Positions 44,365 to 53,728 of a stretch of DNA of 64,000 nucleotides are shown here, piece after piece (positions within the stretch are counted from its first letter, which is position 1; every line of letters starts with the position of its first letter). The position numbers were made by a program, and so were the translations under genes. Source of the DNA: Sporosarcina sp. P13 (GTDB taxonomy: Bacteria > Bacillota > Bacilli > Bacillales_A > Planococcaceae); assembly GCF_002743055.1 (NCBI RefSeq), contig NZ_PDYM01000008.1, positions 35,507 to 99,506 of the forward strand, in the 5' to 3' direction. Below the pieces are notes generated by a model. That model was not told the DNA's origin. It did no database searches and saw nothing but the letters and a program-made list of their open reading frames with translations.

Positions 44365-45660
44365 TTATGTATATGTTCTTTTATTCATTCGACGGATCAT
44401 ATACTGTTCAATCAAAATAGCTAAAATAGTTCCTGTAATCAATCCGTTAGATAGTGTAGAAGCCACGATAGCTGGTAGCTGTGATAAACTTTCTGCAGGA
44501 ACAAACATTGTACCGACACCGACCATTAGACCGAATGCAACGGCTTGCCGAGCCCGATCCTTCTCCGGATCTGCATCGAGTTCATTGAATGCCATAGATA
44601 CCATCTTGGTAAAAATTGCGAACGTTACAGCATATGCTACGGGTGCTGGAAGTGCTGCGAAAATCGCCATAACACTAGGAAAAAGCGTAATCAGTACTAG
44701 TAATATACTTCCCACAATAAATGGCCTCATCGACGGCATACGCGTCGTACCGACAAATCCTGCCGATCCCGAGATTGGAACTGAACCAATTGCGGAGAAT
44801 AGTCCAGCAATCAGATGGATAAATCCTGAAGCAAAAGCACCTTGACGCAATCGGTCAGGTGGTGTGATATCAAAAGAATGTTTTAATAAATATTCCATAA
44901 CGCGTATCGCAGCCAGCATATTAGCCACGAGCAGTAACGTAATGAATACAGCTGTTACGAGTACACCACTATCCCATACTGGAGTACCATAGACGAATAT
45001 CTTCGGCAATTGAATGAGCTGATCTGAAACTTTAGCAACATCCGGTGTCTTGCCAAGTAACAGGAATAATCCCCAGCCAAGAACAATCGATATGAGTACT
45101 GCATATTTGGAAACTGTGGGACGTTTATTGCCCATTGCAATGAATGTAATTAATAAGACAATAAAACTTCCACCTAAAATGACAGGATCTAAATAATCCC
45201 CCGCTTCTTCGACACCCATCATTCCCTTGATGAATGTGCCACTCAACTGCAATATAAGAAGCAATAAATAGGTGAATGTTACCGCTGGGGTAAAGAGCAT
45301 CTTCATCTTCGTGATGATACCGGTGGCGGCTAAAATAATAAATAGAACTCCGCTATAAAGCATTCCGCTTTGCAGAGCTTGTAGAGCATCTGTTGAAGTC
45401 GTGTAAAATATGCCGACCATTCCCGCGTATACTACATAAATTCCCCACCATAAGCCAGCTGGCCCTTCGTTAATTGGCATTCGATGGCCGAAAAAGGCTT
45501 GGATTAAACATCCGATACCTAATACAAATATTGTTCGTTGCATGAATAGCGAAGTTTCTATCGGATCCATTCCAAAAACATGTGCAATGGCGATAGGAGC
45601 TGCGATTGATGAAGCGATGAGGAAGATGGTCCATTGGATACCGCCTGCGAGATGTTTCAT
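44365..45660 (-). CDS. Uracil/xanthine-type nucleobase permease (NCS2)
   Basis: A 431-residue permease with about twelve membrane segments. AHVFGMDPIETSLFMQRTIFVLGIGCLIQAFFGHRMPINEGPAG matches the N-terminal NCS2 pattern only loosely. Helix 10 has SVPISGSAGFVGTTRMPSMRPF where typical purine permeases have a QNxG-type motif, so the substrate is uncertain. No purine riboswitch is seen upstream. Confidence 0.82.
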   Translation of the reverse strand: MKHLAGGIQWTIFLIASSIAAPIAIAHVFGMDPIETSLFMQRTIFVLGIGCLIQAFFGHRMPINEGPAGLWWGIYVVYAGMVGIFYTTSTDALQALQSGMLYSGVLFIILAATGIITKMKMLFTPAVTFTYLLLLILQLSGTFIKGMMGVEEAGDYLDPVILGGSFIVLLITFIAMGNKRPTVSKYAVLISIVLGWGLFLLLGKTPDVAKVSDQLIQLPKIFVYGTPVWDSGVLVTAVFITLLLVANMLAAIRVMEYLLKHSFDITPPDRLRQGAFASGFIHLIAGLFSAIGSVPISGSAGFVGTTRMPSMRPFIVGSILLVLITLFPSVMAIFAALPAPVAYAVTFAIFTKMVSMAFNELDADPEKDRARQAVAFGLMVGVGTMFVPAESLSQLPAIVASTLSNGLITGTILAILIEQYMIRRMNKRTYT

Positions 45661-45847
45661 TGGATAATACCTCCGATGCTTCTGTAGACCTTTGATGTAG
45701 TTGAGTATAACATGCGGAAGAGCTTTTTAGTTTTATTAGAACACGTAATTTTTCTTCCACGACACATTTTATAATGCTAACCCTACCTACCACTTTACGG
45801 TAACAATTTAGAATTATATCGTTTTTCCTCCTTATTCTTATCGAATC

Positions 45848-45881
45848 AAAAAAGACATGCTGCCACTGGCAGCATGTCCGT
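45848..45881 (-). terminator. Terminator of the VLRF1 gene
   Basis: Minus strand GACATGCTGCC-AG-TGGCAGCATGTC followed by T6. Confidence 0.88.
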
Positions 45882-45887
45882 ACAACA

Positions 45888-46682
45888 TTAGCGGGATTCG
45901 AAGACTTTTTGGATGATATGATTATTGCCCAATTTCCCGAAGTTTTTGTGTATACAGCTTTCAGGCTTTTCACGCAAGATGGATGAAAAACTTTTTGCAA
46001 GCTCGGCTTCACCCGCCACGTGAATTTCTTTCCATCCACGTTTTGCTTTCATTTTACCCACAACAGCTCCCATGTCTTTGTAAAAGCGATCTAGATTTTC
46101 TTTTAGCCTAATATCAAATCCGTCCGTATGTCCCCCAACACCACGTTGTATAGATGATTGAACCCCTTTTTGTTCTTTCCACACATCAAGACCCGAATCG
46201 AATTCATATACTACTTCGTCATGAACTCTTCCCATCGCAGTATCTAAAATGCGTACATTGCTATAACTCGGGAGTATAATTCCAGCCTCTGGGTATGCTT
46301 TTAACATATACTCCAACTCTTCAGTCATGGCATGATTTTCCCAATGGAAACTCGTTTTGACAGCTACTTGAACATAATGAACAGACCAAATTTCCGGATC
46401 TGCAGCCGCAAAAATAACGACACCTTTCGCTAAATCATTTTGTTTATCTTCCACTTCTTTCATCACTCGATCTTTCACTGAACGATAGGCAGTTAATTCT
46501 TTTTCATTACCTGAAGCGACCAAATATTCATCCAATCGTTTCAGTCCAGACTTCAGATGAATTCGCCACGCCGCTTGCTGTTGTTCGGGATCTGCTGGAT
46601 TCGTGTTCAAGTATACGGATAATACACAACGGTCATCACAACGAAAAGCCTTTAACTTTTTCACATCTTCGCAAATACTCAT
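45888..46682 (-). CDS. VLRF1/aeRF1-like release-factor-related protein
   Basis: A 264-residue protein related to archaeal/eukaryotic release factor 1 domain 2-3 proteins. VLSVYLNTNPADPEQQQAAWRIHLKSGLKRL is the characteristic start of the bacterial family, and RGWKEIHVAGEAELAKSF its later signature. It may act on stalled ribosomes; this is inferred from the family name only. Confidence 0.82.
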   Translation of the reverse strand: MSICEDVKKLKAFRCDDRCVLSVYLNTNPADPEQQQAAWRIHLKSGLKRLDEYLVASGNEKELTAYRSVKDRVMKEVEDKQNDLAKGVVIFAAADPEIWSVHYVQVAVKTSFHWENHAMTEELEYMLKAYPEAGIILPSYSNVRILDTAMGRVHDEVVYEFDSGLDVWKEQKGVQSSIQRGVGGHTDGFDIRLKENLDRFYKDMGAVVGKMKAKRGWKEIHVAGEAELAKSFSSILREKPESCIHKNFGKLGNNHIIQKVFESR

Positions 46683-46771
46683 CCAATCGTCCTCCTCACT
46701 ATTCCCTCAAGGGTAGCATGCCCGCTTAGACGAATATTAAAAGGTATTAGAAGTTGTGAATTTTTTCAAAT

Positions 46772-46812
46772 AAAAAAACAGCCTCCCCTCTAGATGAAAG
46801 GAGTACTGTTTA
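46772..46812 (-). terminator. Terminator of the NhaC-type antiporter gene
   Basis: Minus strand AAACAG-CTCC / GGAG-CTGTTT hairpin followed by TTTTATT. Confidence 0.78.
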
Positions 46813-46828
46813 GATAGTTATATTGAAT

Positions 46829-48340
46829 TTAATTGACCACGTTTTGGGCTCGTCTTTTCGATAAGATCAACGCCACAATCATGATGAGCGCAACCGATAA
46901 GAAAATCGTATAGACGCTACCAGTGATTCCCGCAACGATAAATCCGATGAACGCGCCAATGGCATTCAATAACGCATAAGGAAGTTGCGTCTTCACGTGA
47001 TCGATATGATCTGCACCCGCGCCTGTGGACGATAGAATAGTCGTATCGGAAATTGGAGAACAATGATCTCCGAAAATCCCACCAGACAATACCGCACCGA
47101 TACAAACTAACAAATGCGCATCGAGAGCAACTGCCATTGGAATCGCAATTGGTAACATAATGGCGAATGTCCCCCAAGAAGTTCCAGAAGCAATCGCCAT
47201 AACTGCACCTACAACAAATAGAATGGCTGGAATGATAAATGCTGGAACATTTCCTTTCATCAATTCCACAATGTAGTTTGCTGTGCCCATCTCACCAATC
47301 ACTTGGCTTAATGCCCAAGCTAAGACAAGAGTCGTTGTTACATAAACCATTTTTTGCATGCCCGCTGTATAAATATCGATGGTCTCGCCAAACTTTTTGA
47401 TTTTGAAAATAAGCATCAACACAATGATTGTAATCGCTGCAAATAAATAAGCTGTGCTCAATGAGACCCGGAAATCACCACCTGGTACTGGTTCGAATGG
47501 GAAACCGAATGACACAAGCAAACCGAATAATGTCACAAATAAAACGAGCAAAGGTAACCATACTAAAATCGCACGGCTTCCAGTAGTATATTCATCCGTA
47601 AGTTCAGCTTTACGCAACGGTTTGGATTCAGGCCAATACAGCTGACCCGTTTCACGAACACGGCGTTCTGCTTTTGCCATCGGACCGAAATCCAGTTTTG
47701 TCAAGGCAATAATTGGAACCAATGCTACAGCTAAAATCGCATAAAATTGAAATGGAATGACTTGTATCAATGTGCTGAATTCAGAGTCCGTAATATTTAA
47801 TTTATCGAATTCCGCCCGAATCAATCCCATAATATAAACACCCCAACCAATGAACGGAATCAATACCGCCACCGGTGAAGATGTAGAGTCAATGATCCAG
47901 GCTAGTTTTTCACGAGAAATTTTCGCCTTGTCAAAAATCTTTTCAAACACAGGACCTACAATCAGTGGTGTACCTAAATCAGAGAAGAAAATAATAATTC
48001 CGCCAAACCATGCCCCTAATTGCGCTCTTGCACGGGTTGTGAAGAATTTTGCTGAAGACGTAGCTAGTGCAGCACCACCACCAGACTTCTCCATTAGCGC
48101 AACAAATCCACCAATGAAAAATAACAGTACCAATACCGCAGCATTATATCCATCCATTAGTTGGGGAAATAAATAATCGCCAATCGCTGTTGTTGTAGCC
48201 GTTAATGGATTGCCTCCCACCAGAAGGAGTACGCCGATAAAGACGCCTGAGAATAATGCAATGATGACGTTCTTCGAGATGATCGCTAAGATGACCGCAA
48301 CAAGTGGCGGCACTAGCGAGAGTATTCCCATATGTTCCAA
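46829..48340 (-). CDS. NhaC-family Na+/H+ antiporter
   Basis: A 503-residue membrane protein with about twelve segments. GVFIGVLLLVGG, ASGTSWGTFAIMLPIAIPMA and GGIFGDHCSPISDTTILSSTGAG are NhaC signatures. It exchanges sodium for protons or related cargo (some members carry malate/lactate or amino acids). The start is TTG 48340, 9 bases after AAGGAG; ATG 48331 is an alternative. Confidence 0.9.
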   Translation of the reverse strand: MEHMGILSLVPPLVAVILAIISKNVIIALFSGVFIGVLLLVGGNPLTATTTAIGDYLFPQLMDGYNAAVLVLLFFIGGFVALMEKSGGGAALATSSAKFFTTRARAQLGAWFGGIIIFFSDLGTPLIVGPVFEKIFDKAKISREKLAWIIDSTSSPVAVLIPFIGWGVYIMGLIRAEFDKLNITDSEFSTLIQVIPFQFYAILAVALVPIIALTKLDFGPMAKAERRVRETGQLYWPESKPLRKAELTDEYTTGSRAILVWLPLLVLFVTLFGLLVSFGFPFEPVPGGDFRVSLSTAYLFAAITIIVLMLIFKIKKFGETIDIYTAGMQKMVYVTTTLVLAWALSQVIGEMGTANYIVELMKGNVPAFIIPAILFVVGAVMAIASGTSWGTFAIMLPIAIPMAVALDAHLLVCIGAVLSGGIFGDHCSPISDTTILSSTGAGADHIDHVKTQLPYALLNAIGAFIGFIVAGITGSVYTIFLSVALIMIVALILSKRRAQNVVN

Positions 48341-48435
48341 AACGGTTCGCTCCTTTTCTTATAACTTTCTGTATTATTATACAACTTTTATACTTTTTTA
48401 TTATAAGGATTTTCAGAAAGGATAGCAATGTACAA

Positions 48436-49068
48436 TTAGAATCGACCAGTTTGCAAAAAGCTTGCAGTTAATTCAGCCACTTCCTGTTTGTGATGAATTT
48501 CTGTATGTCCATAATTCAAAGTAATAAAATCAGAAAGTCCTGGATAATGGACAGAATCTAATTCTACAAGTCCGTCGTTCTCACCTTTCAATAGTTTTCC
48601 AAGCCATAAATGATTACGTGTTCCGGCAATCCCACCGATAGGGAAAGGTGTAAAGTCAGGCAAATTCAGTTTTTCTATATAGGTGCTATGTAAAGATTTT
48701 AATGTCCTAAAATACTGTGTATACCCCATTACTTTACTTGCTATATGCGCGAGCTGACTCCCACGGTTAGGTGTAGCAATCTGAACGCAACGGCCAATCG
48801 ATGAAATAACTTCCGTTTCTTTTAACACGTTGCGAAGTAGCAAACCGCCTGTACTATGGCCAACTAAATGAATTTTCGTATCTTGTTTTGATGCCATATC
48901 GTATAAAGTATTTTCCACAAGTGCAGTTGATAAATCAAACTCATGTCTAGTTAGTGGTAGGTTAATAGATTGACACTTATATCCACGTTTCTCCAAATTA
49001 TCAGCTAACGTAAACATATCACGTGCGGTCTTATTAAAGCCGTGAAGCAAAAGTACCTGTTCTTTCAT
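48436..49068 (-). CDS. Alpha/beta-hydrolase fold lipase-like protein
   Basis: A 210-residue hydrolase. LLLHGFNKTARD gives the oxyanion-hole segment, VGHSTGGLLLRN the nucleophile elbow near residue 71, and IATPNRGSQLA a lipase-like loop; the triad His is probably in YGHTEIHH. No signal peptide, so probably cytosolic. Fourteen bases after the glycosidase gene and probably co-transcribed. Confidence 0.85.
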   Translation of the reverse strand: MKEQVLLLHGFNKTARDMFTLADNLEKRGYKCQSINLPLTRHEFDLSTALVENTLYDMASKQDTKIHLVGHSTGGLLLRNVLKETEVISSIGRCVQIATPNRGSQLAHIASKVMGYTQYFRTLKSLHSTYIEKLNLPDFTPFPIGGIAGTRNHLWLGKLLKGENDGLVELDSVHYPGLSDFITLNYGHTEIHHKQEVAELTASFLQTGRF

Positions 49069-49082
49069 TTACATATTTCCCC

Positions 49083-50351
49083 TTAGTATTCGCTAGCTTT
49101 CATAGTCTCTAGCAATTTTTTTGTTTGTCGATTGAGTTCATCTACATCTATTGTATCATGTTGTATATCGTCCAGTTCATAAGTCTTTTTTAACTTCAAG
49201 ATTCGCTCGACACTTTGATTTATACGTTCTTCCGTCAATTTTCCTAAAGTGATTGCATTTTTCAATGCGGTTAGCACTTGTTCGACAGGTTCATATCCAT
49301 GCCCTACAAGTAAAATATCACCACCTGCCTGAATCGTTCGAACGGCTGTCACACCTATCGGGTAATTTTTCTGTACTGCCCCCATGATTAAATCGTCTGT
49401 CATGACTACTCCATCAAACTGTAACTCGTTACGCAACAATCCTTGGATAATCGGTTTAGACATAGAAGCAGGTGTCGTTAAATCATACGCTTGTACAATT
49501 AAATGGCCGACCATTACCGTATCAATTCCACTTTCAATCGCTCTCTTAAATGGAAGTAGTTCTACTTCATCCAATCGTTTCTTATCGTGTGTAATTACCG
49601 GCAAATCAATATGCGAATCTACACTTGTGTCACCATGACCCGGAAAATGCTTTACCACCGGGATGACGTGTTGCGACTTCATTCCTAATGCTTGACTAAT
49701 TCCGGCTTCACTGACGATTTGCGGATTGGCACCATACGAGCGGTCGCCTATCACAGGATTATTCGGATTGCTGTCAATATCCAACACAGGTGCGAAGTCC
49801 AAATTGAGTCCGAATGCTTGTAACTTCTTTCCAAGAATTTCACCAATATCAAATGCAAACTTTCCACCTTCAACATTTCCAATATAGCGATTTGTCGGAG
49901 TCTTAATTAATTCCTGCGGCAAACGCGTGACGCGACCTCCCTCTTCATCGACACCAATTAGTAAAGGTGTTCTTCCTTGTGCATTCGCTTGTTTCAGTTC
50001 ATTGATCAATCGTAGCGATTGCGTGACATTGTCAAAGTTTCGTTTGAATAAAATAATACCACCTATATATTGCTCCGCTATGAAGGTTTTCGCTTTAGCA
50101 TCTAGATGCGTTCCTTCGATTCCCATTAAAATGAGTTGTCCTAGTTTTTCATCCAATGACATTTCGTGGATTATGTTTTGAATTTCTTCATTTTGCTTAT
50201 CAATTTGGGAAATAGGTTCGATTGTTGTGGCTTCTTGTCGCTGCTCATCTAGTTGTTGTGGCTGTTCCTCACGTTTATTAAAACATCCCGTCAACACTGA
50301 AAGTAAAGTACATACGATAACTACGATCATAAATTTAACTATGTTCCGCAT
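49083..50351 (-). CDS. nagZ: Lipoprotein beta-N-acetylglucosaminidase (GH3)
   Basis: A 422-residue glycoside hydrolase family 3 enzyme that trims N-acetylglucosamine from muropeptides. The lipobox LTGC ends the signal peptide at Cys 23, anchoring it outside the membrane. GVDEEGGRVTRL and the catalytic His/Asp region VKHFPGHGDTSVDSHIDLP (near residue 225) are NagZ-type; VMTDDLIMGA carries the nucleophile Asp. It lacks the C-terminal domain of long Bacillus NagZ. Confidence 0.9.
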   Translation of the reverse strand: MRNIVKFMIVVIVCTLLSVLTGCFNKREEQPQQLDEQRQEATTIEPISQIDKQNEEIQNIIHEMSLDEKLGQLILMGIEGTHLDAKAKTFIAEQYIGGIILFKRNFDNVTQSLRLINELKQANAQGRTPLLIGVDEEGGRVTRLPQELIKTPTNRYIGNVEGGKFAFDIGEILGKKLQAFGLNLDFAPVLDIDSNPNNPVIGDRSYGANPQIVSEAGISQALGMKSQHVIPVVKHFPGHGDTSVDSHIDLPVITHDKKRLDEVELLPFKRAIESGIDTVMVGHLIVQAYDLTTPASMSKPIIQGLLRNELQFDGVVMTDDLIMGAVQKNYPIGVTAVRTIQAGGDILLVGHGYEPVEQVLTALKNAITLGKLTEERINQSVERILKLKKTYELDDIQHDTIDVDELNRQTKKLLETMKASEY

Positions 50352-50464
50352 ACGCCCATCTCCTTCGCAAGATATAATACCACTTTTTTGTTAATCTCAA
50401 AATAACATGCGCATAGAATGAATTACCCTAAACCGTCCATACTATCCTTTAGGAGGTGTTCGAC

Positions 50465-50653
50465 ATGGGTAACAAAAACAATAATAAGACGATGAACGAA
50501 CGTACGCATAATCCACTGGGGACGTATCAAAACAAAAGTAAAGATGCTAGCAATAGTAATAACAACAATCCTAATGATAATAGGCACGTGGAATTGTCTG
50601 CTGAATTTGATTCAAAAGCTAAGAACAAGAACAAAAAAAATAAAAGAAAATAA
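50465..50653 (+). CDS. Small Asn/Lys-rich protein, function unknown
   Basis: A 62-residue strongly hydrophilic protein (MGNKNNNKTMNERTHNPLG ... KNKNKKNKRK). ATG 50465 is 8 bases after AGGAGGTG. Composition suggests a small spore- or stress-related protein; no family recognised. A terminator follows. Confidence 0.78.
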   Translation: MGNKNNNKTMNERTHNPLGTYQNKSKDASNSNNNNPNDNRHVELSAEFDSKAKNKNKKNKRK

Positions 50654-50654
50654 T

Positions 50655-50700
50655 CAAATTGCCGCTTCTCTGTCATACAGAAGGCGGCAGTTTGTTTTTT
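50655..50700 (+). terminator. Terminator of the Asn/Lys-rich gene
   Basis: AAATTGCCGC-TTCT / AGAAG-GCGGCAGTTT hairpin then T6; it lies three bases before the end of the convergent symporter gene. Confidence 0.8.
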
Positions 50701-50702
50701 CA

Positions 50703-51653
50703 TTACCCTAAGCGTTCTTGATACACCCTATATCGTTCGGCCACCTTGCTATAGACAGAAGCTAATACTTGTTGAAACAACATACCGAAAACGACTGGCA
50801 CGACAACTTTAGGAGGAAAAAATGTAGTCGCAACTACGACACCTGTCGCAATATTTCGCATCCCCGCCACATACATAAACGTTGTCGCTATGTCAGGATC
50901 TTTCCATAATAAATGCCCAATTACTAAAGCAGCGGCATATCCAGTAATAGCGATAAACAGTACAAGCGCAATCACACCGAACAACTCCCACGAAATCGTT
51001 TTGACATAAGGTGCTGCAGCACTAGCATTTATACCGACGATTGCAAATAAACTCAGCTTGGAAAATGGAGCTAGTTTAGGAACTAGCGTCTTTTGAACTC
51101 TTCCTTTAGTTAGTTCATTTAATGCAATACCAAGCAACGTTGGTAATACAATCATCCATAATAAATTCAAGATTAGTGATGTAGTATCTACCGCAATACG
51201 TTCTCCTGCCACAACATGAATTATTGCCGGTATAATGAGAGGCGCTAACAACGTATCGATCAAAATGATAGATAGACAAAGTGGTAAATTCCCTCTTGTA
51301 ATTGACACCCAAATAATACTTGTTACACCAGTAGGTATGGCAACGGCCAATACAAATCCAACCGTCAGTAAGTGATCATCAAAGAATAAAGTAGAGAGAA
51401 AATAAGCCCAAACCGGCATGAGTATATGCAAAAAAGCTATACTTGCGAGAACGAAACTTGGGTATTTTACGACCATTTTCGTTTCCTTTGCATTCATGCC
51501 TAAACTACCTACGAACGTCATAAAAGCAAACAACCAGGAGACGACGAATAGTAACTGCTCTCCTACTTGGTGGAATAACACACCTAGCACTAAACTAATC
51601 GGTGTTAAAATCGCTATCCTTCGTTGTAACCACGTATTTACCATTGCTAACAT
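50703..51653 (-). CDS. Bile acid:sodium symporter family (BASS) transporter
   Basis: A 316-residue membrane protein with nine or ten segments and the BASS patterns PVWAYFLSTLF, VAIPTGVTSIIWV, LWMIVLPTLLGIALNE and GMRNIATGVVVATTFFP. Bacterial relatives import organic acids such as pantoate or pyruvate; substrate unknown. Confidence 0.87.
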   Translation of the reverse strand: MLAMVNTWLQRRIAILTPISLVLGVLFHQVGEQLLFVVSWLFAFMTFVGSLGMNAKETKMVVKYPSFVLASIAFLHILMPVWAYFLSTLFFDDHLLTVGFVLAVAIPTGVTSIIWVSITRGNLPLCLSIILIDTLLAPLIIPAIIHVVAGERIAVDTTSLILNLLWMIVLPTLLGIALNELTKGRVQKTLVPKLAPFSKLSLFAIVGINASAAAPYVKTISWELFGVIALVLFIAITGYAAALVIGHLLWKDPDIATTFMYVAGMRNIATGVVVATTFFPPKVVVPVVFGMLFQQVLASVYSKVAERYRVYQERLG

Positions 51654-51803
51654 AAAAAAGCCCCTTCTTTATTAAAGTGATTCCAATAGAAATTGTAAAA
51701 TTTAGTTATATCATTCTATATGCAAAAGATTGATATAGAGATATTCTAGCACATGAAATCAATCGTTCATTCCATTCCAACTAGTTTTCTTACGAAGTAC
51801 ATA

Positions 51804-51836
51804 GAAAAACCCGCAGCTACGAAAGCTACGGGTTAT
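51804..51836 (-). terminator. Terminator of the ABC/OsmC operon
   Basis: Minus strand AACCCGTAGCT-TTCGT-AGCTGCGGGTT followed by TTTCT. Its arms match those of the terminator at 55309-55340. Confidence 0.88.
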
Positions 51837-51862
51837 GTATTAAACGAACAATATTCTAGTAG

Positions 51863-52285
51863 TTATACTTCCTCAACTTGTACCCCATTTAACATAAGTG
51901 AGAAGTGAACATCCGCTTTTAATGAAGCAGAGACAGCGCAATATTTATCCTTACCCAACCTAATGGCACGCCAAACCTTTTTAGGAGTAATCTCTCCTTC
52001 AATCGTAAAAACAATCTCAATTGCTGTAAATGCAGTAGGTAGCTCTTCTCGTCTAGTACCTTTTACTTCTATATCAATGCTTTTAATTTGATCAAGGTGG
52101 GGATTCAAAATCATCGTGATATCTATCCCTATACACCCAGCTAAAGCACCTAGCAACATCTCTGTCGGTGTATTTCCATTTCCTTCTCCTCCATAGGCTG
52201 CTGTTGCATCCATTGACATATCAAATCCAGAAGGACCAACTGCCGTAAAAGCTCTACCACCTAACCATTTCGCTTGAACATTCAT
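51863..52285 (-). CDS. OsmC-family peroxiredoxin-like protein
   Basis: A 140-residue OsmC-fold protein. The first reactive Cys is in LLGALAGCIGIDI and the second in KDKYCAVSAS, the pair used to reduce organic hydroperoxides. GEGNGNTPTEMLLGAL is the signature. I start at ATG 52285 (MNVQAKWLGG); the open frame continues into the ATPase gene. Nineteen bases separate it from that gene, so it probably ends the operon. Confidence 0.88.
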   Translation of the reverse strand: MNVQAKWLGGRAFTAVGPSGFDMSMDATAAYGGEGNGNTPTEMLLGALAGCIGIDITMILNPHLDQIKSIDIEVKGTRREELPTAFTAIEIVFTIEGEITPKKVWRAIRLGKDKYCAVSASLKADVHFSLMLNGVQVEEV

Positions 52286-52304
52286 CAGTAACCCTACCTT
52301 TCTC

Positions 52305-53051
52305 CTAGTATTCAATTACTTTTTCTAAGAACTTTTTTGCACGTTTGGTTCGCGGATTTTCAAAGAACTGTTCAGATGTGGCATCCTCAACAATTTCTCC
52401 ATCTGCCATAAAAAGAATTCGATCCGCCACATCGCGTGCGAATCTCATTTCATGTGTGACGATGATCATTGACATTCCTTCCTCCGCTAATTCCCTAATG
52501 ACGGTTAACACTTCCCCCACTAGTTCAGGATCCAATGCCGAAGTCGGTTCATCAAATAACATAATAGCCGGTTCCATTGCCAATGCACGTGCAATCGCCA
52601 CACGTTGTTGTTGTCCGCCTGATAGCTTTGACGGATAGGAGTCCTTTTTATCTATTAATCCAACGCGTTGAAGAAGTTTCTCACCAATTGAAACCGCATC
52701 ACTTTTTTTCATAACTTTCACAATAAGTAATGCTTCAATCACATTCTCTAAAGCCGTTTTATGTGGGTATAGGTTAAATTGTTGAAATACCATTCCAGTT
52801 TGTTGCCGAATGGAACGAACACTTTTTTGTCTGATTTTCTTAGCATCGAAGGCATCTACGATCAAACCGTTTACATCAACAATCCCGCCTGATATTTCCT
52901 CTAAACCGTTTAGGCATCGTAGAAACGTACTTTTTCCTGATCCACTAGGTCCAATAACCGCCACTACCTGTTGATCTGGTATGTCCACACTAATATTTTT
53001 CAATACTTCATTATCTACGAATTTCTTGGATAAGTTCTTCGTCTGAATCAA
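52305..53051 (-). CDS. Amino-acid ABC transporter ATP-binding protein
   Basis: A 248-residue ATPase of the polar amino acid (PAAT) type. Walker A GPSGSGKST near residue 33, Q-loop VFQQFNLYPHKTALENV, signature LSGGQQQRVAIARAL and Walker B IMLFDEPTSALDPE are intact. It powers the permease encoded 14 bases upstream. Confidence 0.94.
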   Translation of the reverse strand: MIQTKNLSKKFVDNEVLKNISVDIPDQQVVAVIGPSGSGKSTFLRCLNGLEEISGGIVDVNGLIVDAFDAKKIRQKSVRSIRQQTGMVFQQFNLYPHKTALENVIEALLIVKVMKKSDAVSIGEKLLQRVGLIDKKDSYPSKLSGGQQQRVAIARALAMEPAIMLFDEPTSALDPELVGEVLTVIRELAEEGMSMIIVTHEMRFARDVADRILFMADGEIVEDATSEQFFENPRTKRAKKFLEKVIEY

Positions 53052-53065
53052 ACCAGATCCTCCTT

Positions 53066-53707
53066 TTAATACACGGATAGCCGTTTTTCTACTTTATTTA
53101 AAATGAATGTAAAACCAGTGCTCATAATCCAATACATCACGCCTATGGACAAGTAAATTGGCATGTAGACATAATACTGTGCAACTAACAATTGGGCTGA
53201 CCGCAATAATTCAGTTACAGCAATAACAGATACCAACGACGTTTCTTTTAACATCCCGACAAACGTATTTCCCAATGGCGGGATTGCAACTCTAATGGCT
53301 TGCGGTAAAATAATTCGTCGTACTGCTTGTTGCTCAGACATACCTGTAGCTAATGCTGCCTCAGTTTGACCAGACGGTATGGCTTGAATGGCCCCTCGAA
53401 AAGTTTCTGAAACGTACGCACCTATATTTATACTTAATGCAATACAAGCTGCTGTTAGTGGACCTAACGTAATACCGTAATCTACTAATCCATAGTATAC
53501 GATTACAATTTGAACGAGTGGCGGAGTTCCCCTAATAATCGAAACATATACTCGAGAGATTCCTTGAAGAAGACGATTGCCCTTTAAACGGGCAATCGCA
53601 GTTAGCACACCTATGATCAAACCAAAGAACATGGATATTATTGTAATTAATAATGTGTAGTAAGCACCTTTAAATAAGAAAGGTAAATTTTCAATAACTA
53701 TATTCAT
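53066..53707 (-). CDS. Amino-acid ABC transporter permease
   Basis: A 213-residue HisM/GlnP-type permease with five membrane segments. GAYYTLLITIISMFFGLIIG opens it and the EAA loop is EAALATGMSEQQAVRRIILPQAIRVAIPPLGN. VRGTPPLVQ, here IRGTPPLVQIVIVYYG, is also typical. Probably a homodimer. Confidence 0.94.
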   Translation of the reverse strand: MNIVIENLPFLFKGAYYTLLITIISMFFGLIIGVLTAIARLKGNRLLQGISRVYVSIIRGTPPLVQIVIVYYGLVDYGITLGPLTAACIALSINIGAYVSETFRGAIQAIPSGQTEAALATGMSEQQAVRRIILPQAIRVAIPPLGNTFVGMLKETSLVSVIAVTELLRSAQLLVAQYYVYMPIYLSIGVMYWIMSTGFTFILNKVEKRLSVY

Positions 53708-53728
53708 CCAGATTCCATCCCGCTTTCA

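Noticed and set aside
44342..44845. 167-codon plus-strand frame opposite the nucleobase permease
   Set aside because: Antisense shadow of a clear membrane transporter gene.
45661..45887. Purine riboswitch in front of the NCS2 permease
   Set aside because: No three-way-junction consensus or leader terminator is visible on the minus strand.
45470..46039. 189-codon minus-strand frame between the permease and VLRF1 genes
   Set aside because: It overlaps both genes in another frame and has no motif or ribosome binding site.
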